Source: Polyodon spathula (lineage: Eukaryota > Chordata > Actinopteri > Acipenseriformes > Polyodontidae). From it: DNA of 64,000 nt. How positions within the stretch are numbered: the stretch's first letter is position 1; the number at the start of each line of letters is the position of its first letter. Made by a program: the position numbers and the translations under genes. The notes beneath the pieces are model-generated. The model saw only the letters and a program-made list of their open reading frames with translations, did no database searches and was not told the origin of the DNA. Below, in pieces: positions 11,179 to 22,348 of the stretch. The stretch covers positions 37,445,545 through 37,509,544 of the forward strand of contig NC_054548.1 in NCBI RefSeq assembly GCF_017654505.1, read 5' to 3'.

Positions 11179-12438
11179 ATTGGCTTGTCCGACCATTGCC
11201 TCATTACTATGTACCTATTTTTTCACTGTTTGAACACCTCCGCTGGCCAAGTGCTGGAGGACCTAGTGCAGATCTGTCAGTTTGCTACAAATTTTTATAA
11301 AAACATATTCACAGTAGCAGAGGGAAATGCACGGGAGATCTAGCAGTTCCTGCATGATCTCCCACAGTTTCCAAAGGAGAAAGCAGGAGGCCTGGAGCCC
11401 CTGCTTACATTGCAAGAGCTCACTGATGCAATGCAACAAATAAAAAATGGCTGAACGCAGAGGCTGGACAGATTCACTGTAGAATTTTGTAGAGATCTGG
11501 GCCCTGCTGGGCTGGGATTTGTACATTGTGCTGCTGGAGAGCATCAAGGAGGGGCTGCTGCCTCTGAACTGCTGGCAGGCGGTGATCATCCTGCTCACCA
11601 CGAAAATAGAACTGAACTGCTTGAAGAACTGGAGACCAGTGTCTATCCTCTGTCTCGACTACAAGATCTTGTTGAAAGCCCTGGCGAACCATCTGAACAT
11701 CATGGGGTCAGTGGTCAAGTCAAATCAAACTTTATTGTGTCCGTGGCAGGTCGATTTTTGACAACAACTTTTTATTTCAACACCTATTAGCAGTCTCCAA
11801 ACTTTTCGGCTTCAACTCCGGTCTGATCTCCCTAGACCCAGAGATAGCTTTCAATCGGGTCGACCACCACTATTTGTTTAAAGTGTTAGAGGCTTTAGTG
11901 GTCGGCACTTCAGTTGTTGTACTGTCACATTTTACTGAAGTGTACTGAAGATTAATGGTGGCCTGAATGGTTCCCATTTCAGTACAGAGAGGTATCAGAC
12001 AGAGCTGCCCCCTGTCTGGAATGGTCTATCCCTGTCTATTGAAGCCATCCTGCATAGAATCAGGCAGTTGTTTTCTGCCATCCACTCCCAGGCTGTCAAG
12101 GTCTTTTCATATGCAGTTGACCTGACAGTGTTTGTGTCCAGTAGGCAGGATGTGGAGATTCTATGACTCTCAATGTCAGTCTGAGAAAGTCTCCTCTACT
12201 AAGATTAACTGGACCAAAAGTAGTGCCCATTTGGTGGGGTCTTGGGGCAATGCTCGCCCCCCTGAACTCCCAGCAGGACTCCAGTGGAGCTGCTCAGGTC
12301 CCAAGGTCCTGTGGGTGTTCGTGGCTGAGGAGAGGGATCTCCAAAGGAGGGACTGATAGAGAAGTTGAGGGACAGGTTACAAGCCTGGCACTGGCTCTTG
12401 CCACAGCTATCATTCAGAGGAAGGGCCCTGGTTATTAA

Positions 12439-13623
12439 CACTAGAAGGACCAGAGATATACTCATACCTAGAAGCCCCGCAGCAGTCTTTCTGATAGTCT
12501 TTCTTTATATCAATATTTATTTTTATTTTACAAGTCAAAACAAGAAAATGTAAATAAATAAACATCTGAACAGACATCAATTTACAACATACTGTACATA
12601 TTTATAAAACTGAAACAATAGCAATACTTTTTTACTTTTCAACAGCAACTGAACAACATAGATAAATAAATTTAGAAAAAAACATTTTACAGACGCGCAC
12701 AGCACAAGAAGTTATAAAAAAAAAGTTTTTTTTTCTTTTTTTCGACAAAAAGGTATTCTTTACCTTGAGACTAAGGCTGTTCACAATCAACACAGATAAT
12801 GCGCTTCTCCACGCCACCTTTCTGCATGGGCACAGCTATCCGAAGTTTTATTTTTATTGCATTTGCCGACCTAAAATTGGTGTCCCTTGTGGCTCTCAAC
12901 AGGGTTGCCAGCTTCAGCTGTGGGTACACGCTTGGCAGTCTCCCTTTGTTCCAAATGCTGCTTGCGAAGTTCCTGTGCTAACTATAAAATATGTTCTCTC
13001 CTTGGTAAATTCTTCTGCATGCATTCTTTGTAAAGTACCCAGGAGTTGATGGCTGGTAGGTACATTGTAATACACCTGAACAGACCATCGTCGGGAGCCA
13101 ACTTTCATAGAATACTTCCATGCCATCTGATCCAAAACATCAACTCCGTATTTTGTTGCGTAGTAAAACTCCACCGTCTCTGGTATTTATTTTCACTAGT
13201 CCCGATGTTAATCGACTGACCGAAGCAGCACAGCTGGAAAGCAGGCGCCAGCCTTTAAAAGCCTGATTGAAAACAACAGACTGTTAGTCATTCACTCAGG
13301 CACAGAGTAAAGACTAATCTGATTACAGCTAAACACACTGCAGTCTGGTAAATAAAAAATAATAAAGTAGAATACTGTTCTGTATAATCAAAATTCAATT
13401 GTTTTCTGTGTGGCCATCAATGTGACTGTCCCCGGGGCTTTTAGGTATAATGTAATCTATTTCCTTTATTTATGCACTCCCGCATTTCATGCTTTTTGAG
13501 ACTATTTAATACGTACGAACAGAAAGGTGCATGAACGTGCAGCCCAGTATCTGTTACACGACTGGAGAAAATGCCATTTTAAAACCAAAAACCACCAAAA
13601 TGACTGCAGAGGAGCTTCTAGTC
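12439..13623 (-). mobile_element. piggyBac element at TTAA inside LINE-C
   Basis: TTAA lies on both sides (12435-12438 and 13624-13627). The left end is CACTAGAAGGACC and the right end is its imperfect inverse, GGAGCTTCTAGTC. A subterminal inverted motif TACCTAGAAGCCCCG (from 12467) reappears inverted as CGGGGCTTTTAGGTA (13433-13447). Joining the flanks at TTAA gives GTTATTAATAATC, which matches intact LINE-C at 39946-39960. The element is 1185 bp, about half the length of an autonomous piggyBac, so it is an internally deleted copy. Confidence 0.8.
12785..13174 (-). pseudogene. piggyBac transposase C-terminal fragment
   Basis: The minus-strand frame reads YYATKYGVDVLDQMAWKYS followed by RRWSVQVYYN, the conserved (K)GVDxxDQM...RRWP block near the third catalytic Asp of DDE_Tnp_1_7 transposases. 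A terminal EKRIICVDC with one remaining Cys pair resembles the C-terminal Cys-rich domain. The catalytic N-terminal two thirds is absent, so it cannot be active. Confidence 0.7.
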
Positions 13624-14560
13624 TTAATAATCCGATGGTCTCCATGCTGTTGCACAGATTAGCGTGTCTCGACCCACCGTCTCATTGATATCAGTAGTAA
13701 GATTGCAACGTTTTGTATGCAGGCTGCCCAGAGGAATCCTAGTTTTAGAATAGAGCTTTTATATTCTAAAAGTTTTATTTATTTACTAATTAGATCAGGT
13801 TTTTATAAAGGTGAAGGGATTTTATTGATTTTAACATATTTTACTGGATAAGTGCAGACACCCTAACCACCCCGCTAGGGTTCAGGTCTGTAAGAGTCAT
13901 AGCTAGTTTTCTTTCAGATTTGAGATTGCCCCTCCCTCTCACATCAATAGAGAGACTAAACCATTCTTTCTCTGAGTATTATTGCCCACACATTGACACT
14001 ACCTTCCCCTCACTTTTAGTGTCCTCCTGTGTCACCCAGACCCCTGATAAACCAGACCACCTACTGATCCTTAACAGCCAGTCTAGTTTCTCACAGTGGA
14101 TAAAAAGCAGCAGTATGAAATCTGTGTACAACATTATTTGCATCTGCTGACTTTCCCTGACACCCTGTGGAGAGAGCATCTCACTGTGGAGGAGTGTGTG
14201 AGCCCTGCCTGGGGAAGCCTCTACAAACTGTTGCTCCCCAAGAGATCAGGGGATCTCAGGTGCAGGACCCTCCATGTCATTGAAGCCAACAATGCCATTC
14301 TGAGTATATTGGATCCTCAAGTGCAAGATTAGTGCCGGTTCTGCACTGAGAGGGAGACAGTTTCACTATTTTCTTTACTGCCCTAGATTACAGACACCGC
14401 TGCACTGAGGAGAATCTTCACTGATCTCTCCCTGGGGTTCTCCCACACTGTTTTGATCTTTTGTGTACAGTACAGACAGCAACATAGGTACCATTGCCAA
14501 TTGGCAAATTTCTGTTGGGGCAGGCCAAGCTGGCTATCCTGAAAAGTAGGTAGAGACAGG

Positions 14561-15290
14561 CAGGGCCGGATTAACGCACAGGCAAACTAGGCACCTGCCT
14601 AGGGCCCAAAGTCATGGGGGGGCCCCAAAACAAAAAGGTTTTGAAATCATTTTTTTATATATAAAACAGATACAGAATTGTGCGCAAACTGGAAGAACTT
14701 CAGTCACTGACATTTCAACCGAGGCAGTGTATCTCACTTGTGTTCACACAAAATCAAAGTGACTGACCCAGAATTTACTGTCTCGCTCACTTTCGCTTGG
14801 TGACACGAGTACATTCCAGCCAGGTCAGTCAGTTTAATTTTGCTTGAATACAATAGACGATGGGAAGAAGAAGAATGCAAGCGGCAAGGGTAGATGTTAG
14901 AAATATTTTTACAAATTAGTGCTGAAAGCCCAGTACCGCCGAAAACATTATCCTGACCCTGGAGAAACAGCATTTCTTTAAGAACATGTGTCAAATTTTA
15001 ACACTAAAACATAAAGAAATTAAAAAAAAATGTCTGTGATTTTGAATCAAAATAAATCTGGTATATTTTGTATTGTTTATGGCTTTCCCAATCAGCTCAA
15101 ATGACATATACCTACACCTTTATGTGATGGCAGTGAAAAGTATCAAAAGAAGAATACCAATTAACAATAATGTGCTTAAATTAGTATACACATTTTTCAA
15201 CCAAGTAGCCAAAGCACAGCGAGCTCGGGAGACATCGTCCAACTTGCAATGCTTTTTTGTTATTAGCCTAGATGGAATTTATGCAGTAAC
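14561..15290. mobile_element. hAT-like terminus and unassigned body
   Basis: The block starts CAGGGCCGGATTAACGC and continues with GGCACCTGCCTAGGGCCC and a G7 run, an arrangement known from CAG-ended hAT elements. It truncates the LINE-C copy at 14558. No opposite terminus ending in CCGGCCCTG was found before LINE-A begins near 15295, so the right limit is approximate. No transposase frame is recognisable. Confidence 0.4.
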
Positions 15291-15611
15291 AAGTGACTGA
15301 CTTAATGGATCTTAGACGGGATCTGGCAGCTGCTGAAAACTGGTATAAAATTGCTCCCTCCACTAGGAGTACAGCCAGTTTTTCTGGGTCTGCCATGTTT
15401 GGAGAAAGTGGATGGGCATTTACTATTCTATTAAAGAATACTTCCCTTGTTTGGTTGTATTGCAGTGTAGGTAAAAGTGCATCTCTGTCTCAACCTATAT
15501 TCTTCTGTTCTCTCTGGGCAGCCAGGTCTGCCTGTGTCTGCCTTTTTCTATGGCCAGGTTGTGGTCACTGAGACTCTGCTTGGTCAGGATCTGTCTCTGC
15601 TTTGTATTTCT

Positions 15612-16126
15612 GACAGTGAAGAGAGAATGGTTTCGCTCAGCGTTTAATGAGTGAACAGACAATAAATAAAAGGTTTGTAACAAACAAAAACACAGGACAC
15701 GGCACTCGTCGCCAAAAGACAAACAAAACGGACTATACAGACAAGCAATGTGAACAGATATTTCACTACTATTATTATTATTACCTCCGTCTCCTATCCC
15801 ATTTTCCACTCACTGAACACACCACCCCGAGTGAGTGAAAACATGCTGTATTTATACAGCTGTACCGAGACTCGATTGCTAATCAATCATTCAATTGGAG
15901 TCGGAGTACAACTGTACATGAATTAATAAAGTGCAATTCCCCGTGCTCACATATTACTTTTTACTTGCATGTGAAGTGCTGTGCAATCCTTGTGCCTAAA
16001 TAAATATACATTTTAGACACTCGTGTTACACTGACCCGTTTATATCCCGTGTACCAATGACTACACACCAATATTAACACACAACATATAACACAAAATA
16101 CACACAGGGGCGGGCACTTTGCCACA
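15612..16126 (-). mobile_element. Solo LTR-beta
   Basis: On the minus strand it begins TGTGGCAAAGTGCCCGCCCC. It contains a hairpin at 15855-15916 that overlaps a TATA box (TGTATAAATACAG), and a polyadenylation-type signal near 15660. The 3' end near 15612 is set where LINE-A coding sequence resumes. It lies end to end with LTR-alpha copy 2, with no bases I can assign between them. Confidence 0.55.
15848..15916 (-). promoter_or_regulatory. LTR-beta U3 hairpin with TATA box
   Basis: Arms TACAGCTGTACCGAGACTCG and CGGAGTACAACTGTA-type sequence (15902-15916) pair across a loop containing AATCAATCATTCAATT. The minus-strand TATA box TATAAATA (15848-15855) touches the stem. Function is inferred only from position: U3, just upstream of the expected transcription start. 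Confidence 0.5.
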
Positions 16127-16752
16127 GATCATAAGTAATTATACCAGGCAATACAAAGCAATGTGTATTGCACTGTTTTAAACAATGGGTTACAGTCCCG
16201 AAATAATAAATGCAGTTTAAAAACACACAAAGACACACACATGATCAGTCCAGAGTGAGTGCTAATGTGCAAGTGGTGAACTAAAATTTATTTGTGTACA
16301 GTTGTGAAGTGTTGTCCAGGTTGGTGCTGGTCTTAAACGACAGCTCCCGGTACGTGTTAGTCGTCTAACAACAGACATGACAATAATAATTAGACATGAA
16401 AAAACAAATATTAAACATTCACGGTATGTTTGGTTCTCCTTTTAGCGGTTCACTCGCATCCATAACAAAGGAACAGATCGCTTAGCCACATCCCCTTTTG
16501 TACTGTCAGTCACGCCCCCTTGGTTAGCGAGTGCAACCATTTCTCCTCCAGTCCGTGTCTGACACATCGCTTCCGTCTGGGGTGATGACTTGATGTACCG
16601 TGGCTTCGCCCCCTTTCTAGATGGCCGACTTCCACCTTTCCTTGGAATGAATTGTCAGACCATCCAGTCCAGGGCACTCTGTTACCTTTACACAGCACCC
16701 TCACAGGTCGGAAGGGAGGGTTATAACCAAGATTCATTCCTTCTCTGTCACA
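16127..16752 (-). mobile_element. Solo LTR-alpha copy 2
   Basis: On the minus strand it starts TGTGACAGAGAAGGAATGAA and shares GGTGGAAGTCGGCCATCTA and the CCCTGGACTGGATGG block with copy 1 at 3551-4116. AATAAATTTTAG on the minus strand near 16285 may be the polyadenylation signal. The left limit is placed at the start of LTR-beta and is approximate. The insertion interrupts LINE-A copy 2. Confidence 0.6.
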
Positions 16753-17244
16753 GATTTGTATGTATTTTTTTAATTTATGTCAATTTTTGTTATTATTGAT
16801 TTTGGAAGTTTTTTCTTGGTGGTGTTCTAAAGTTAATGGTGGTTAATTTGGTTCAGTTGGGTGAGCGTCAGTAGCAGTTAGCTGAGGGGATTCTGTTCTG
16901 GGCACAGTGTGGCACTTTGCAGTGCTCTGTGGTGGTAGGCGTGTGGGTCGGCCTGGTTTAGATGGACCCAGTAATTTGTTGCTCTTTTTTTAATTTTGAG
17001 GAGCAATGGGAACCGGCCCAGTTCAGCCCTACATGCATTGTTGGGTATGTTTCTGTGTACCTGTAGAATAATTTTTGTAATTTCTAGGTGTAATGATTCA
17101 GCTGGGCTTTATGAGTTGTCCTCACATTTCACTGCCATAGAGAATTGGTTCAATAATACTGTCAATAAATAAAGATTTTTACTGGTGGTTTAATTTTGTA
17201 AAGTTGATTCTTTATGGCGTAGAAAGCTCTTTGTGTTTTGTTTT

Positions 17245-17583
17245 TTAATGCTTTATAGTCAGGTTAAAACTCCCTGGCGCACTGATGGTCAGACTCAGGT
17301 AAGTTAAGTTAGAGCTATGCTCCAGAGTAGTGTTACCCAGAGTGAAGCAGTACCTGTTTACCTGAGATCTAGCTTTTTTCTGGAAGACCGTAACTCTGGT
17401 CTTGTCCAGGTTTTCTGCTAGTGCCCAGCTCTGCCAGTACTGCTCTAGCAGTGACAGGCTCTGCTGAAAACCCTGCTCTGTGGGTGACAGCAAGATCAGG
17501 CCATCTGCATAGAGCAGGACTTTAATTTCTGTGTTGTGTAGAGTGAGACCAGGGACTGCAGACTGTTCCAGCACTGTAGCCAA
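17245..17583 (-). pseudogene. LINE-A RT fragment with motif C
   Basis: The frame has KVLLYADGLILLSPTEQGFQ, where the usual YADD catalytic pair is YADG, then WALAENLDKTRVTVFQKK, the RT thumb entrance. The second catalytic Asp is lost, so this copy is catalytically dead even apart from the surrounding frameshifts. The frame continues upstream in pieces toward the MITE insertion. Confidence 0.75.
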
Positions 17584-18262
17584 TTTACTGATGTAGATGT
17601 TGAATGGTGTTGGCCTCAGACTGCAGCCCTATCTCATGCAACAACCATATGTGAAGAATTCTGTTCTTTTGTTACCAATTTTCACACTGCACATATTTTC
17701 TGAATAAATTTACATTATTATGTCATATACTTTACCCCCTACACCACTCAAGACACTGTGCTCAGTAAGGAAGGTCAGTATTTGGGCATTAATTACACTA
17801 TGTAACACAATTTTTGTTCCTGGGTAGTAAGTGTTATTTCCTAATTGCTTATGCCTCAAAAGTATAGAAAATGGCTAATATTCCCCACAAACTTTGTTTT
17901 TGTGACCAGGACAGTGATATTTTAAAATATCACTATTTCCAATGGGAAAATGGGCAAATATGTGTCTTTTCATCAGAAAAAAACAACATATGATTCCAAA
18001 TTAAAATAATTAATTTTTAAAATAATTATTAAAAAATAATTGTAAATCTCGAAAAACTACTCACTTCTAAATCTTTTGTAGTCATCTTTGTATTACTTTA
18101 GTATAAATACATGTTAATTTGGATTCATATGTTGTTTTTTTCTGACTTTATGTGAACAAAAAGACACACATTTGCCCATTTTCCCATTGGAAATAGTGAT
18201 ATTTTGAAATATCACTGTCTTGGTCACAAAAGCAAAGTCTGTAGGGAATAATGGCCATTTTA

Positions 18263-19053
18263 CATAAGAACATAAGAACATAAGAAAGTTTACAAACGAG
18301 AGGAGGCCATTCGGCCTATCTTGCTCGTTTGGTTGTTAGTAGCTTATTGATCCCAAAATCTCATCAAGCAGCTTCTTGAAGGATCCCAGGGTGTCAGCTT
18401 CAACAACATTACTGGGGAGTTGATTCCAGACCCTCACAATTCTCTGTGTAAAAAAGTGTCTCCTATTTTCTGTTCTGAATGCCCCTTTTTCTAAACTCCA
18501 TTTGTGACCCCTGGTCCTTGTTTCTTTTTTCAGGCTGAAAAAGTCCCTTGGGTCGACACTGTCAATACCTTTTAGAATTTTGAATGCTTGAATTAGGTCG
18601 CCACGTAGTCTTCTTTGTTCAAGACTGAACAGATTCAATTCTTTTAGCCTGTCTGCATATGACATGCCTTTTAAGCCCGGAATAATTCTGGTCGCTCTTC
18701 TTTGCACTCTTTCTAGAGCAGCAATATCTTTTTTATAGCGAGGTGACCAGAACTGCACACAATATTCAAGATGAGGTCTTACAAGTGCATTGTACAGTTT
18801 TAACATTACTTCCCTTGATTTAAATTCAACACTTTTCACAATGTATCCGAGTATCTTGTTAGCCTTTTTTATAGCTTCCCCACATTGTCTAGATGAAGAC
18901 ATTTCTGAGTCAACAAAAACTCCTAGGTCTTTTTCATAGATTCCTTCTCCAATTTCAATATCTCCCATATGATATTTATAATGTACATTTTTATTTCCTG
19001 CGTGCAGTACCTTACACTTTTCTCTATTAAATGTCATTTGCCATGTGTCTGCC
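18263..19053 (-). mobile_element. LINE-B, 5'-truncated copy
   Basis: The 3' end is at the left: repeated CATAAGAA units, the complement of the (TTCTTATG)n tail. The body matches the 3' third of the copy at 58590-59362. It begins at the codons for WADTWQMTFN, so it is 5'-truncated, as is usual for target-primed insertion. ATTTT occurs on both sides of the insert, a likely 5-bp target duplication, and removing LINE-B restores the MITE arm GGCCATTTTCTATAC. Confidence 0.85.
18336..19053 (-). pseudogene. LINE-B RT C-terminal frame, uninterrupted
   Basis: About 239 codons stay open from TWQMTFNREKCKVLHAGNKN to the natural C-terminus SFKKLLDEILGSISY. The region covers the RT thumb and the conserved block LVRPHLEYCVQFWSPRYKKD. 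It lacks the palm domain through 5' truncation and is therefore non-functional. It differs from the 57567-59156 frame at only a few residues, for example GDIEIGEG versus GDTEIGKG, which argues for recent activity. The first residues of the longest frame come from the MITE. Confidence 0.8.
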
Positions 19054-19212
19054 CAGTATTTTCTATACTTTTGAGGCATAAGCAATTAGGAAATAACACT
19101 TACTACCCAGGAACAAAAAAAAAAAAAAAAATTGTTACACAGTGTTATGCAGCAGAAAACCTTCGCCAGATTACTGCACACACAGTTATTGGGGTCTAAT
19201 TTGTCTCCACTT

Positions 19213-19455
19213 TTATAGATTGACATTATGAGTCCTTGGTTTAAGATAAGGGAAACACCCAGTGTTCAGGATCAGGTTAAAGAGTTTGAGCAGGGCCTCC
19301 TGCAGCTTGGGGCTGCTGTGTTTCAGCATTTCGTTACTAATGCTGTCGGGCCTACAGGCTCTCCTGGGTTTGAGTGGCTGGAGTTTGTCCTTCACTTCTT
19401 GGGGTGTGATTGGATTGTCAAGGGGGGTCTGATTGCCTTTGATTGTTCTTTCCAA
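19213..19455 (-). pseudogene. LINE-A RT entrance fragment
   Basis: The frame reads PLDNPITPQEVKDKLQPL, then ACRPDSISNEMLKHSSPKLQ and LLKLFNLILNTGCFP. This is the block between endonuclease and RT palm in LINE-A. Copy 1 carries the same block in decayed form near 4480-4300. Confidence 0.75.
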
Positions 19456-20180
19456 ATCGTTTCTGTTTATTATTTTGTAAAGATTTTCAAAGTTTTTCTA
19501 AATATTTTCATTTTGGATTGCTGGTTCTCTGATGGACTTAGTTTGTTCCATAATTCCCAAAAGGAGTTTTGCTCAATTGCTTCCTCGATTTGGGTTAGTT
19601 TCTTTCTGTTTCTTTCTCAGCAGATGTTTGTATTGCCTTAGTGTCTGGCAGTAGCTGAGGCGTAATTCTGTGTGGTTGGGTTCTCTGTGTTTCTCGTTGT
19701 TTTTTTGTTTTTTTCTGACATGTTTACATTCGCTGTCAAACCACTTTTATATAGATTTATTTTTTGAGTTCTGTTTTTTGCCTTTTTTTTTTTTGAGGTT
19801 CAAATTAGCTGTTGGGTTTTCAAATATATAATTTAAATCTTTTTGGGTTTTTTGGATATTGTTTTAGAAAAGCTTTCTATCTCAGCACTGATGGTTCTTA
19901 TAATAATGGTTCTTTATAATACTCAGGGCTGTTCTGTATGTGTGTTTGAGGTGGAATAATTTGGCAAGGGGGGGGTCAAATCGGTGTTGGGCTGTTCTGA
20001 TTTTTTCAGGTAAAGGGTTGTCTCATTGTGGTCTGACAGGGGCATTGTTGCCTGACTATAAAAGCATTAATAGATTGAGGGTCCATGTCTGTGATAGTGT
20101 TGTCTACCACACTAGTACCTAAAACAGAGCTGTATGTGTATCAGCCAGAGAATCCCCTCCAATCCTGCTATTAACAATGT

Positions 20181-20405
20181 TCAGACCCAGGCCTTTACAG
20201 AGATGTTTCCACTCTTGTTCACTACACTGTCATGGCTGTTCCCCTCTGTACTGATGTAGTCTCTCTGTCTGTTCTGGCATTCCAGATCTCCACACAGCAG
20301 TACGGTGCCCACTGTTTGGAAGTGTGATATTTCTGATCTGAGATTATTAAAACATTCCTCTTTATAGTAAGGGGAATTGGAGGGTGGTGTATAAGCTACA
20401 CACAA
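20181..20405 (-). pseudogene. LINE-A APE endonuclease fragment
   Basis: The frame contains CVAYTPPSNSPYYKEECFNN, then FQTVGTVLLCGDLECQN, where the endonuclease motif GDFNA has become GDLEC. The key Asn is lost. It lies directly downstream of the SGNH-like segment. Confidence 0.65.
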
Positions 20406-20419
20406 AAATGAAATTGGGA

Positions 20420-20700
20420 TGAGAGGGTTTCTCCTTTGATTTTAAGCCCTATGTGGGAGTCTCCTCTATTTACTGGGGAAATCGGTGGTGCTGCCAGATG
20501 GTGGTCTGCCAGGTAGACGTTGGGCAGCAGGGCACAGCTACGGGACACTTCCGCATTGATGAGCTGGATAGTGCGCTGGGCAGCAGGGTGGGGATCATCT
20601 TCGTATTGGGGAACATCTTCGGATCCTGTTGCCCTCTCTATCAGCCTCTTCAGAGGCTTGGCCACATATCCCTGCTGAGAGCCCAGGTCATTCATGCCTG
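20420..20700 (-). pseudogene. LINE-A ORF1-like SGNH esterase remnant
   Basis: The frame reads MNDLGSQQGYVAKPLKRLIE then INAEVSRSCALLPNVYLADH. This resembles the SGNH-hydrolase-like domain found in ORF1 of several fish LINEs (conserved TNDL in block III; here MNDL). The role of the domain in retrotransposition is not settled. It is followed without a clear gap by endonuclease sequence, so part of the linker may be deleted. Confidence 0.5.
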
Positions 20701-20740
20701 TGTGGATGCATTTTGGGCTCCTGAGATTTGCCTTGGACAG

Positions 20741-20742
<2 letters not shown>

Positions 20743-20812
<70 letters not shown>
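20743..20812. repeat. (TC)n microsatellite, 70 bp
   Basis: Pure TC repeat. LINE-A copy 2 begins at its left edge (minus strand) and a LINE-C fragment begins at its right edge (plus strand), so two different LINEs diverge from one microsatellite. Confidence 0.95.
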
Positions 20813-20816
<4 letters not shown>

Positions 20817-21400
20817 TTAATTGTATCACAGAAGAGAGCGATGTGATGTTTTTACAAGAAACACACTCGGACAGTTTGAATGAGAGCGAGTCACTGAGCG
20901 AGTGGAAGGGACGGGGTGTGTTCTGTCAGGGCTCTAATGGAGTAGCTCTGCTCTTCTCCCTGGGGCTTCAAATATACATTTTAGCGGTTAGTGAGGAAAT
21001 TCAAGAGCGTCTTTTAAAGATAGAAACACATTTTATAAGTACTGATATTGTTTTTATTAATTTATGTGCACCTAATTAGTGTAGGGAAAAAGTTTTTTTT
21101 TTTTTTTTTTTTTTTTTAATTGTCAGGTTTTATCTAATTGTAATCCTGCACACTTTTACTCAAGGGTTATTTCAATTGTACAGAACATTTTATTATTGAT
21201 AGGAATCATGTGGAGCCACATCCCCAGTTTTATAAACAACTGTCTGCTATTTTAAAAGCCTGGTTGAAGTCTGGATGAATTTATACCCCAGAGTAAAGCA
21301 GAACACTTGGGTTAAAATGAATAATAATCAGGTATCCAAAGCGCGGCTGGACAGACTAGGATCAAGAAAATGAGGAGGGGCAAGAAAGATCCCCACAAGA
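20813..21400 (+). mobile_element. LINE-C endonuclease fragment
   Basis: The frame ESDVMFLQETHSDSLNESES (from 20838) matches the QETH motif of LINE-C endonucleases. VFINLCAPN (21052) and DRNHVEPHPQF (21199) follow in another frame. A T-rich run near 21093-21118 interrupts it. LINE-C sequence ends where the Penelope-like frame begins near 21420. Confidence 0.65.
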
Positions 21401-22348
21401 TGATCACCGGGAGCGGGACATTCCAGCAATTAACATTCCCAATTATGTCCTTAATAAAACACAACAGACAATATTAAACAAGGGTTTATCGTTTGTCCCT
21501 ACCAATAATGTGAATGCATTTCAACTAAAAGTGGACTGCTATACATTTTTTTAGAAAACTACATTTAAGACATTATTTTTCAAAAAAAAACAAACAAAAA
21601 AACAAAAAACTTGGTACTATGTACGTTTAGTGAAAACATCCAAAAACATTCAAAGCCAAAGCCTTACAACATAAGCCAACAAGAGAGAAAATCTATTACA
21701 CAACAGCAGCACAACAAAAACATTTTAATTACATGTGCCAATAAAGGGGGTTCAATCGTGGTTCAAAATGTCAATGATCATGTCGTTAAAACAATTAAGT
21801 AACATTCATTTCTACGTGCAGCTTAATGGAAACCCTGTATCACAATTTAACAAACAATGAGATGAGATCTTTGGTAAAGCTAGGGACAGCAATTTGATCA
21901 CGGATAGTCAATTTGTTGTTTTTTTTTTTTTTTAACAATAACTCCTGCATTTTACATTCTACCTAAAATTCATGAAAATCCTTCTCACCTTCCTGGAAGA
22001 CTAATTGTGACTGGTAATGGTTCTATTTCAGAACCATTAAGCCAATTTATTGATTATTTTATAAAAGACATAGCAAAGGATTTATCATCTTATTTATCAG
22101 ATAGTCGTGATGTGATTAAATTGCTGTCCTAACACAATATCCCTGAACAATCTTATTTGGTTTCATTTGATGTAGAAAGTTTGTATGCAAACATACCACA
22201 CGAAGGAGGCCTGGAGGCCCTGACATTTTTCTTCAAAGATAAAATACTTCTTATGCATTTTCTGTTGGAATTGACAGAATTTGTGTTGAAATCAAATTGT
22301 TTTCTGTTTAACAATTAGTATTTTTTGCAAACTCAAGGTACAGCTGTG

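Larger units (their letters stand above)
10400..14558 (+). mobile_element. LINE-C copy, decayed, split by piggyBac
   Basis: Plus-strand remnants follow LINE-C order: endonuclease start (SLNVNGAQSIHKSVAVLHF near 10405), linker with RNNLELSPQSAK (10810) and SDH-type block (11190), RT blocks LPLNCWQAVIILL and LKNWRPVSILCLDYKIL (11560-11660), and a FNRVDHH block near 11850. After the piggyBac insert, LQAAQRIL (13720) and the C-terminal domain (SLYKLLLPKRSGDLRCRTLHVIE at 14215-14290, CRFCTERE at 14335) follow. A near-perfect internal duplication and a C28 run disturb it. The 3' end is cut by a hAT terminus at 14561. Confidence 0.65.
17796..19145. mobile_element. Palindromic MITE, Harbinger-like, split by LINE-B
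   Basis: Left end CACTATGTAACAC and right end GTTACACAGTG are inverted, and the whole element folds on itself. The block GGTAGTAAGTGTTATTTCC at the left returns inverted as GGAAATAACACTTACTACC at the right. GATATTTTAAAATATCAC (17927) pairs with the inverted block near 18200. The flanking triplets are TTA on both sides, the 3-bp duplication typical of PIF/Harbinger. Without the LINE-B insert it is about 560 bp with no coding capacity. Confidence 0.7.
15295..20742 (-). mobile_element. LINE-A copy 2, broken by LTRs and a MITE
   Basis: On the minus strand, from right to left: SGNH-esterase-like ORF1 remnant (20700-20440), APE endonuclease (20405-20181), RT entrance (19455-19213), RT motif C and thumb (17583-17245), a NACRAELGRFPLLLKI block (17045-16990), and SLSDHNLAIEKGRH plus a Cys/His tail (15640-15300). 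The order matches copy 1. Insertions are LTR-beta, LTR-alpha and the palindromic MITE at 17796-19145. Its 5' end abuts a 70-bp (TC)n at 20743-20812. Confidence 0.75.

Noticed and set aside
20453..20812. Plus-strand frame of 208 codons across the (TC)n with a Ser-Leu repeat
   Set aside because: The left half is antisense to the LINE-A esterase and the middle is the microsatellite. Only the LINE-C part after 20838 is real.
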